Part shown: positions 11,604-21,655 of the stretch, one piece after another | How positions within the stretch are numbered: the first letter of the stretch is position 1 | How the letters are laid out: each line of letters opens with the position of its first letter | Translations under genes and position numbers: made by a program | NCBI GenBank assembly: GCA_002914805.1 | Contig: JXTB01000003.1 | Coordinates: forward strand, 975,516 to 1,039,515 | Origin: Parasponia andersonii | Lineage: Eukaryota; Streptophyta; Magnoliopsida; Rosales; Cannabaceae | Length of the DNA: 64,000 bases | Reading direction: 5' to 3' | The notes under the pieces: generated by a model | The model's input: only the letters and a program-made list of their open reading frames with translations | What the model was told of the DNA's origin: nothing | The model's database searches: none

Positions 11604-11798
11604 ATGGCGAAATTTATTTATTTAGTTTTTAGTATTTTGTTATTTATTTATTTCGCTTCTCCTCTCTCTTCCTCAAATTTGGTGTGTGTAGGCCGAAAGA
11701 AAAGAGGAGTGAAGTGTTTAGGGTGGGTGGCGCCAAGAGACGAGACGAAGTCAAGAGATGTGTGGAATCGCTTTGATTGTTTCCGGCGTTCGTTTTGA
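11604..11798 (+). other. Possible upstream ORF overlapping the start of the asparagine-synthetase-domain gene
   Basis: An ATG-initiated 64-codon ORF begins 154 bases before the main start codon, in a different frame, and ends 41 bases after it. Its N-terminus is hydrophobic (residues 5-22). I recognise no homology. It matters only if transcription starts upstream of 11604, which the sequence does not prove. If it does, the uORF would be expected to lower translation of the main ORF. Confidence 0.3.
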
Positions 11799-14700
11799 CC
11801 TACCCTCCTCCGCCATTAACGATTCCACACCTCATTCTCTTCGATCTGTCTCTGACCAAGTTAGTTCTTCTACCTTTTTCTCTCCCATATATATATATAT
11901 ATAGACACACACACACGCAGTTGCTAACTTTTTGACTTTGATCGTTTCCAGCAGCTGGTTTTCAGTATTGACGATATCGAAGCCGCTTTACGAAGGAGAG
12001 GTCCTGATAGCTTAGGCACCAAGAAGCTCTTTCTTCAACTCGGGATTTCATGCTCGCCAAACCCAGAAATCGTTTCTTTTGCTGATGGAAAAGAGGCTGT
12101 ACAGAGCGGTGAGTGTTGTTGTCACCGGGGTGGGGACGAGGGAAGCTGTGGCTTCGCTTTGGCAAATGGTCGAACAGATGGGCTGCAAAGTTATTTCGCT
12201 GAGTTGCACTTCTTTGGTGCCACTTTGCAGCTCAGGGGAATGAGTCCCATCGTTCAACCCTTGCTAGATTCATCCGGGAATATCCTCGTTTACAACGGTA
12301 TATACATATATTGTGCATATATGCATTTTGTTAAGCTTGCTTTTACTATGTGACTTTGAGTTTTGAGTTTCTATTTCAATTTTGGATATGAAAGGTGAGA
12401 TATTTGGGGGAATACACATTGGTAGCGACGAGAATGACGCGGAGGTTCTACTGCGAGCTTTAAAGGGGTGCTGCTCCTGCAATACCCATTTGGATAAAAG
12501 ATCATGTCATTGTGATAAAAGTGGGAAATCTTCTGTTGTAGATATTCTTTCGAGGATCAGGGGGCCTTGGGCTGTTATCTATTGGCAGGTAACTCTAAGT
12601 GGTAAGTTTCTGTTGGTTTCAATCAGAATTTGATACGGCATTTGTCTTGTTGGTCTCTGAAATGTGCTGTATGTAATTTGGCCGTACAGGATAGTTCAAG
12701 AACTCTGTGGTTTGGTCGAGATGCATTTGGCAGGCGGAGTCTGCTTGTTCATTGGCCCACTGTGGAGGATTCACGGTTTATGCTGTCTTCTGTGTCACCT
12801 ATTTCTTCTGTTGACCAGAGTTCCGGTATGGTTTGCCCGGTAGAGCTATACTCATCTTGTTGTTCCCATTCCTTGTTGGTTGTGCTATGAGACGTAGAAG
12901 TAGTTATTAGGATGACAAAGAAAAGTTAACCCTTTTTCTCCCTTAGGAGTATGCTGAAGTTATTTTAAACAGAAACGTGTAAGATAACCTTAATTGTTCT
13001 TTCTTTTGGGAGGTGGGGGAATGAGTGGTTGAAATATTTTGTACACTGTTGACTTTTTGATTATGGAATCCTTTGTACTAATTAGACGTTTTCTAAAGGT
13101 GTTTCTTTTATTAAAAAAATATTATCAATCTGCTGCAGATTTAGAAGCTGAACATGGAACTACTAGTCTTAAATTCTGGGAAGAACTTCCTTGTGGTATA
13201 TACAGCATGACTGTAGATGCGCGAAATGTTGATGGATGTCTGGTTGCTGAAGTGAAAAAACATGAATGGGCTGATGCAGTACTAAAGAATTTGATTAAAT
13301 GGGAGAGAGCTTGTGTTGAACCTGGACCTGAGGAGCTACACACGTCCCGTTGTAAGATGCTTGTGGCACAACATGGTGTGCAGTCAGCTTATTCAAATAT
13401 ATTGCCGTCTGATTCAGGTTAGTAATTCATCATTCTGCGGTGCGGAAATCAGTAGCATGGGAGGAGATCTAATTTGAAGACAGGCAGAAATTCTAATATC
13501 TAGCTAGCAATTTATTTCCATGGCAACAACGATATTAAGATTCACTGATTTCATTCTAAGTTTCTTGTTCAAGTGGTAACTATCATTTTTGCTTGGTAGG
13601 GTCTATACAAGCTCCAGTATTGGTGCCTGCAGAGACCGCACTAATTTCTTTAAGAGAATCTGTCAGACGACGCTCTTCACTGCATACAGTCTTTCAGGTT
13701 TAGATATGTTTCTCTACTAATTTTTGTCATTCTTGTTGTATGTTGTAGAATGCCATTAAAGAATGCATATTTGGTAATTTTTCTTGTGGAAAGTAATAAA
13801 TTGCAAAGTTTGTAGTATGCCCTTAAAGAACAAATAGTGAAGCACTTTTGCATGGGGAGATCAGTTTTATTTTGGCTTGTTCATATGTAATTTAAGCTAC
13901 TATAATCTTCTGAGGACATCTATTTTGTAATCAATGAAGAACCTAAGTCCAGTTGCGCATCCATTAGATGGTTGTGCTTAGCATATAATATTTTTGATTG
14001 ACGTGATAATGACATATCATTTCCTTTACTCTGAACCCTCTGTCTCTCTCGCGTAGTCCTGTTCTCTTTCATACTTGTTTGTTTGCTTAAATACATCACA
14101 TCTAGCAGCTCAAAAATGGGGAGTTTTGTGACTTAATTTAAGTTTTCTTCCTTCTTTTTTTAGGGATAGGGTGTTGGTTTCTTACCGGTTTTGGTACTGA
14201 TAAGAGTATTTGGACTGTGATTTGAATGCTTAGGCAGATACCTGTGGAGTGGAAAAACAACTCGTTCCAGTGGCTATTCTCTTTTCTGGTGGATTAGATT
14301 CTATGATACTTGCAGCACTGTTGAATGAGTGCTTAGATCCCAGATGTAAGTATTGCATCAATATCCTTCGCCACCTTATTCTCCCACATTTAGGATTTCA
14401 TTAAAAACCCAATGTTCTCCATTAATTTGGAATAGATACCAAATTTACAGTTGCCTGTTCTCCTGTGGACATTTCAATGTAATTTTCTCCTAGGCTGACT
14501 TCTATTTAAATTTCTGTATGCAGATGAGATTGATTTACTTAATGTGAGCTTTGATGGTGAGTCTGCTCCTGATAGGATTTCCGCTAAGGCTGGGGTAAAG
14601 GAATTAAGAAGAATTGCACCATCAAGAAAGTACATAATGAACTGTTCTCGTTTGAGTCTAGCATTACCTGAAATTTATTGCACAGTTGCTATTTCTTTTC

Positions 14701-16557
14701 TTCTTGCATGCATATAACGAAATTTGAGGGTTTAGCACAGAGTATGCTTTTTGATTATAATTAAGAACTTGGTTCTTGGTGCTTGTGCATTCTGAATGTG
14801 GCATTACATCTAAACTTGTTTTCTTCTTTTCAGAGATGATTTTCTCATGTGTTTTACTGAATTTCACTTGGCTTTACTTGTGGGCATTGATTGTATAGTT
14901 TTTATTCAATTTTATGATGTGTGCCTTACCACATGAGATTTGAAATGCAGGTGGAAGCTTGTCGAGATTGATTCTGATTTGTCAACCTTGACCTTTGAAA
15001 CAAAGCATGTTATGTCTCTCATAAGTCCTTCGAACACTTACATGGTATTGGTTTCTTCCGTAAGCAAGCTAAACATATGCCCGTGCTTATTTCCAAAAGC
15101 ACATGCTTTGTTCTACTTTCTTGTGATGTTTTTGTATCATGCAGTTAGTGTTCAAGGATCATGGAATGAACAACCTGTTTCCAATAGATAGAATCTTATA
15201 TTTCATCAAATCTTGTAGGACCTGAATATAGGAATTGCTTTATGGCTAGCTGCTGGTGGTGATGGATGGGTATATGAAGAGAATAGCCATTCTAATTATG
15301 AGGGTTATCGACGTGTTAGATACAGGTCGAAGGCTAGGATTCTCCTAGTTGGTTCTGGTGCTGATGAGCAATGTGCTGGCTATGGAAGGCACAGAACAAA
15401 ATATAGACATGGAAGGTGGGGGATGAGCTATGGAGAGTATTTATATTTGAGCTCTTTATTGTTATTTGTGAAGTATCAATTTCATAGTCATTAAGTGTGG
15501 ATCTTTGTATTGCATTAGAATATCTTAACTAGATCGTGGTAGTTTTTTTGGGTACTTATTTGTGGTTTGATATTAATCAGTTGGCTTGGACTGCATGAGG
15601 AAATGAAATTGGATATGCAGAGAATTTGGAAAAGGAACCTTGGAAGAGATGATAGATGCATTGCTGATAATGGCAAGGAGGTACAAAGCTACTCAATATC
15701 TTATCGTCTCCTTACTTGGTGTGATGTATTGATGGAATTCCATTTTAATCAGGCGAGATTTCCTTTCTTGGATGAAGATGTTATAAAAGTTTTTCTGGAT
15801 ATCCCTCTATGGGAAGTTACTGATCTTGATAAACCTAGTGGAGCAGGAGATAAGAAGGTTTTGAGAGAGGTAACTACTTCTATTGTCTTCCTTAAATTCT
15901 GTGTGTGTCATAGGATGTGTCCTAGTAGAAGACCCCGGGATACTATTGTGTCATGTGATTGCAATAATATTATGTAGAAATAGGTGGGTGTTCATGCATA
16001 CAAATATATATGTATTGTAAGACCATCTCCATTGGGGATAAAGGCCGAAATAACATGTGCCAGCCAAAACGTTTGTAGTTGGAAAAAATATAACGGGTAA
16101 ACATTTTTCTCAATGGAACGATGGGAACAAAGAGGTTTGACTAGTCTGATGAGGTCATACCTCAAGAAACTTCTATTACTCAGGCTTTGAAAGGATATTC
16201 TTTCACGTAGTGAATTATGACCAGCCGTTAAATTGTTTTGTCTATCATTTGTTTTTGAAGGTGGCACAACTGCTTGGTTTATACGAAGCCGCATCTCTGC
16301 CTAAAAGAGCTATACAGGTGTGCGTTTACTTGGTTATAGAAGTTGAAGCTTTGTTGCAACTTGGAAGCCTACTGTTTATATTCGTGTCTGAACTCTCTTT
16401 TAGTATCAAGTGAACTGATCTTTCTGCTTTATGAACTACATAGTTTGGTTCAAGAATTGCAAGGGAATCAAATCGAAAGAATTTTGGGAGTAACCGTGCA
16501 GCAAATCAAGCATCTGCTGGTAGTGTAGTGATTCACACAAAATCGGGATTGAATTAA
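11758..16557 (+). CDS. Asparagine-synthetase-domain protein, ASNSD1-like (class II GATase + AANH)
   Basis: Exons: 11758-11859, 11952-12297, 12395-12588, 12690-12825, 13139-13417, 13600-13697, 14234-14345, 14524-14629, 14951-15044, 15219-15415, 15581-15680, 15753-15869, 16261-16317, 16444-16557. All are GT-AG and phases close to 683 aa. The start is set by ATG TGT GGA: MCGIALIV, where Cys2 becomes the N-terminal nucleophile of class II glutamine amidotransferases after Met removal. The GATase half spans roughly residues 1-280. A PP-loop ATP-binding motif SGGLDS lies at 403-408, and GSGADE of the asparagine-synthase C domain at about 534-539. The split layout matches ASNSD1-type proteins, not housekeeping ASN synthetases (about 580 aa). 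By family it could transfer amide nitrogen to an acyl-adenylate; the real substrate is not established. Intron 1 ends in a tandem CAGCAG acceptor. It probably acts in the cytosol, since no targeting signal is seen. Confidence 0.9.
11887..11920. repeat. (TA)n(CA)n microsatellite in intron 1
   Basis: Compound dinucleotide run shortly before the intron 1 acceptor of the ASNSD1-like gene. Confidence 0.9.
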
Positions 16558-18513
16558 TTTCATCCCAAGTTGAATCTAATTCAACACGTTCCTTTACTCT
16601 TCCTTTCATCGATTTGCTCGATTCTGGAATATCATTTTACCGGTCTGACGATGGGCGACAAGGACATTGGCAATGCGCCAACATGGACATTATTTTGTAC
16701 CTTGTTTGCGGATGCAGATAACTTGCGGTGCTCGAAGGGACCTGGTCCTGAGAACATTCAAGCCTTAATCTTGTGCTCAATGGCAAAACTTGTCTGTGAC
16801 CACAGCTCGACTAATGAGTTATGACTAATCCTCTACTGTTGTGTCCAATTATAGCCAATAGACTATATATATTCGATTAAAATTTTATTTCATATGGTTT
16901 ATATTCGACTGTCAGACATTAGTGATTATACTCAACAGTTGATTTTTCGTTTGTTTGGTTTTTTAATTATTTTTTTGAAGTTGAAATTTCAAGCGTTTCG
17001 TAAAACGAACAAAAGGGAAAAAAAAAGATCAAATGTGATTTAATGAGCAGAATAAAAAAGGTGCATTTACCCCCAAACCAGGGCATTTTGTGGCATATTT
17101 CAGTTTTGGCACACGAATTATAGGAAGGTAACAATTATGTCTAAGTTTTGAGGGTCCTAAATTTAGTTGATTACCAACTATAAACATAATTTATCTAATT
17201 AAAACCAATAACGATCAGAAATAACAACCAGGGGTAAAAATCACACAAGGGATATTTTACTTGGTTCAACTAACTTAATCTACATCCAGGGACCTAGTCC
17301 AGAAAAATTTAATCCACTAATTATCAAAAACAATGTCAAATTACGCGAGTTAGAATTATACAAAAAGTAGAGACTCCTTTTCTAATCTTGATGTAACCAC
17401 TTGTCAATCCACCTTGGTTGATACGAATTTGACATAGGTCAAGTGTCTCACTCAGCACCGAGATGGTTAGACTACCCCCAACTCTAACAATATGAGAATC
17501 CCTCTCAGCTATAGTAGCTCGAACTCCCTCCAAACTGGAAAAGATCCAAGAGACTCCCTCTCTTGGTTAGAGCTTGAATATCTCAAGCTTAGATGAAGAA
17601 GCAAGATGAAACCATGAAAAATTCCTCTCTCTTCCTTGGAGCCACTCTCTTTTTTAGATTTGAAAATTTCGTCCTGGAAGAGATAAGGAGGAAGAAGAAC
17701 AGTACAACTCTTAAATAACCAAAAAGAAAGATTTATGTAGCTATATAAATTATTTGGCTCAGGTCCACGAAAGCATTAACAAAGGAAAGAAACTAAATAC
17801 CATTAACAACAGTCAGAATGCACACTCGTGAAACACATAGTGAACACTCTCCTTCAGGTTTCATAAGTACGACCAAAATTCCCAACAATGTCATCTAAAA
17901 AGATATGACAAAACCCTTTTACAATTCTCTCGTGTATTTGAATCTTATATAATTCTGTACTAAATTAAAACATGATATTCTTGTCTTTTAAAAAGTACAG
18001 GAGAATTTTTTTCTATGGAAAATACACATTTTTTTTATGGAAAAGAACACGTGTAATTATTATTTATAAGGGTGAAAGAGTTAATGCGAAAAATCAAATA
18101 ATTTAGGGTCAATGTACTTTTCTAAAACGATAAGTAAATAAGAAATCATTAAAATTATTTTTTTAATGTGAAAGTATAAGATGTAAAGACACTTTAATAG
18201 GCTTAGGCTGAGTGCCAATATGGAGACATTTAAAGTTTATAACACTCAAGTTACCATGATGTTTTTTTATATCCATGATGAAAGAGCAATGAAAATATAG
18301 ATTAAATTACATATAAGAAAAGACTGCCGATCAAACAGAGATGTTTTAAAGTTTACGGTCCAAAATATGATACGGGGAATAGCACAGGGGCCAAATATAA
18401 ATTATCAAAAAAAAAAAAAAAACAAAATTAAAAAAAAAAATTGAGAACGAAAATGGGAAGTACGCTTGTGTATATATTGCTTGCGGAACTCTTGTCTTCC
18501 GCGCTGTGCTGAG
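16558..18513. other. Intergenic region between the ASNSD1-like gene and CDC48B-like gene
   Basis: It includes the presumed 3' UTR of the upstream gene and the promoter of the next. A block at about 17220-17900 has the look of a plant LTR fragment (see separate entry). The rest is AT-rich and without coding signal. A poly-A-rich tract lies 100 bases before the CDC48B-like start (18407-18440). Confidence 0.5.
17225..17900. repeat. Possible LTR or solo-LTR remnant
   Basis: The text around 17245-17300 (CACACAAGGGATATTTTACTT, GGTTCAACTAACTT, CTACATCCAGGGACCTAGTCC) resembles the 'ttacgtggttc ... ctacatccacgg' block found near one end of many plant copia and small LTR elements. No paired LTR, target duplication or coding region was found, so this is a resemblance only. 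Confidence 0.3.
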
Positions 18514-18939
18514 ATGGAGCCGCGTACCACATCCAGTAGTGGTAGCAGTAACACCATCAACGATGGAAACCAGTGGACTGCCGAAGAAGCCATAGCCGGG
18601 AACGCTCAAGCTCTCCAAGCTCTCAGAGAACTCATCATCTTCCCTACTCTCTATTCACGCGAAGCTCGAAAGCTCGGTCTCAAGGTATATCTTATACTTA
18701 TACAATACAATACCCACCTCTTCTTCTATCCCAATCTTAACACAGCTTCTTACCATTTTTTTTTTTTTCATTTTTACTGTCATTTATTTTCTGTGCCTTT
18801 GATTCTGAGCAATTTGGTTTCTGGGTTTTGTTTTCAGTGGCCTCGAGGTTTGATTCTATACGGCCCTCCGGGCACTGGAAAGGTATATTACTCTTCATCC
18901 CATTTACTAAAGCTTGTGACTTTCCACATATTCCAGCTG

Positions 18940-18980
<41 letters not shown>

Positions 18981-21615
18981 TCACACACATATTTATGTTT
19001 GTTCCCCTTCAAAGCTTTTGATTTAGATGGCTTGTTTTGAAATGATTACTTGCTTTCTTTCTTCTGGCCTAGTACGAGCGTTTTGAATTTTGATTTCTGG
19101 GGTTTTTTTTTTTTCCTTTGTTATCCATATGTATGGGACTCGAACCGTAGTTGGACTAAATAAGGAAGTATTTCCCCGTTCCATTTATGTATTTAGTTAC
19201 ACATTTAGGATGCAATTACTGATGAATTCTTCACATAATTAGCGAAATTGGGAAGGGATGACTCAATTTTTGATTCCTCCTCGTTCATCTCCGAACCTGT
19301 TTCCTTTAGAATTCTTTTTATCACGGATTAGTAAACATATCTTTAAGATTGTAATATTGTTTTTTCTTATTTTTTTGTTTCTTTCTTTTTAATATAAACT
19401 ATTTGGTTGGTTCACAGACAAGCTTGGTGCGTGCAGTGGTTCAGGAATGTGGTGCCCATTTGACTGTCATTAGGTACTGTGTTCCTACATCTAGTTGGCT
19501 GCTAAGATTTTGTTCCTTTAGCCTCTGAATTGTTACAGGGATGATTTTGTTATGTTTTGCAATCATTGTGGTTTTCTCATTCCGGTGATGTATTTGTGCT
19601 TTTGCTGTATTTGTTTTGTGATTTTATTAATCTGGGTCCGTTTTGGCTTGTTGGTATAATATACAGTCCACATTCAGTTCACAAATCTCACGCTGGGGAA
19701 AGTGAAAAGTTTTTGAGAGAAGCTTTCGCCGAGGCCTCTTCCCATGCAAAATCTGGAAAGCCATCTGTTATCTTTATAGACGAAATAGATGCACTCTGTC
19801 CTCGCCGTGATTCTAGGTGTGAGACAATTATCCATGTATAGATGGCATTATGCTTGGGAGCATGTGCATGTGAAAATTGTTACCTTTCCAAGCCCCTGTT
19901 TTGATATTATTCTCCAGTAGTACTTTTTCTTTATGATTAATGTTTTGGACCTAGTTGAGCTTGCATCAGTGTTAGTGGTGATTAAATTTCACGACTTTTC
20001 TTGGAAATGTTTTTCAGTAGTTTGTTTCTTTGCTGGTTTTATACTTTATCTGCTGTAATTTTTTATAAAGAGAAGGAGAAAAGGAAATCTCGTCTGGTTG
20101 TGCTTGTCTTCTTCTAATTTAAATTATGACTTCAAACTCAAATGCAGAAGAGAGCAAGATATTCGTATAGCCTCTCAGCTCTTGATATTGATGGATTCCA
20201 ATAAGTCATCAGTGCCTCATTTTGTTGTCATTGCATCAACTAACAGGTAACTTATCTCATTTCATATCTGAAGCTATGGAAATAATTGTAAAGGAGAGAT
20301 TAAGAGGGCATAGGTAATTTGTGCAGAGTGCTTTTAGAAGTTTATTCATTTGATTAACAAAAGTGCTAGGGATTTCTGAAATATGAAACTTTGCTTGATA
20401 TATCATACAACTCTGGAGCTCTAAAGCTGTATAGTGGTTTTATGGTTATTTGATCTTCATCATAGTCACTATTCAGGTAAATGGTGAAAAATTGTTTTGA
20501 TATGTTCTTATCTGTTGATCTTTTACGCACTATTTGTTTTTTTGGTTGTTGCAATATATAGTCATTTGCTTATTAATCTCATATATTTTGTTACTTAATA
20601 ACAAACATATGTTACAGTCTGTATTATACTAGTGTTGATAATATTCTTGTTTAGTGCATAACATTGCACAATTACTTAATAATCTTGCTTTTGCTTTCTT
20701 GTATTTGAGAATTAAGTAGTAATATTTGGTTTTTCTATACAAAGAGTGGATGCCATCGACCCTGCATTAAGAAGGTCAGGGCGCTTTGATGCTGAAATAG
20801 AAGTTACTACACCTAGCGAAGATGAGCGCTTTAAAATTCTCAAGGTGAATTCATTCGTTCTTTGCTTAAGGTGGTTTTGTGTTGGTTATTCAGTAAAATC
20901 CTTGAATCTCTTAATTTGGTTCCCATCTTTTCTAAATCTAATTGTTAGTCAGCTGCTTTATTTAATATTGATTGGCCAAGAACGTAGGAGTCTAAGATAT
21001 TGTATGAACTGTGCTTATAATTGTCCAGCTCTACACTAAAAAGATACGTATGGATCCTGGCATTGACTTGCAAGCAATTGCCGCATCTTGCAATGGATTT
21101 GTTGGGGCTGATCTGGAAGCCTTATGTCGTGAGGCTACATGGTCTGCAAGTAAAAGGTCTTCTGATGCGAATGAAGATGCTGGTACATTTACTTTAACAA
21201 TGGAAGACTGGAAGCATGCAAGGTATGTGGTTGGACCAAGTATAACAAGAGGTGTTACCGTGGAAATCCCTAATGTGACTTGGGAAGATATTGGAGGATT
21301 AAGAGATCTGAAGGTATGTAAATTTGCATGCCTATGTCATTCTGAAGTCTCAACAGAATAATCATATTCACCTTTTTCATTGACAGAAAAAACTCCGACA
21401 AGCTGTTGAATGGCCTATTAAACATTCTGATTCATTTACAAGGTTTGGAATATCACCTGTCCGTGGGGTTCTTCTGCATGGTCCCCCCGGATGCTCGAAA
21501 ACCACTCTTGCTAAAGCTGCAGCCCATGCTGCTCAAGCGTCTTTCTTTTCCTTGAGGTTTGAACCTTTACAGTCTTCAAAATTGCATATGTTGACTTGCA
21601 ACACTGCCCAAGCGT

Positions 21616-21655
<40 letters not shown>

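Noticed and set aside
16570-16824. 84-codon ORF after the ASNSD1-like stop
   Set aside because: Lies in the presumed 3' UTR, has no motif and no splice link to exon 14. Treated as chance.
17336-17533. Minus-strand 65-codon ORF
   Set aside because: Falls in an LTR-like repeat block and has no recognisable domain.
18737-19040. Overlapping ORFs rich in His-Thr or Cys-Val repeats on both strands
   Set aside because: Produced by the (AC)n microsatellite in intron 2.
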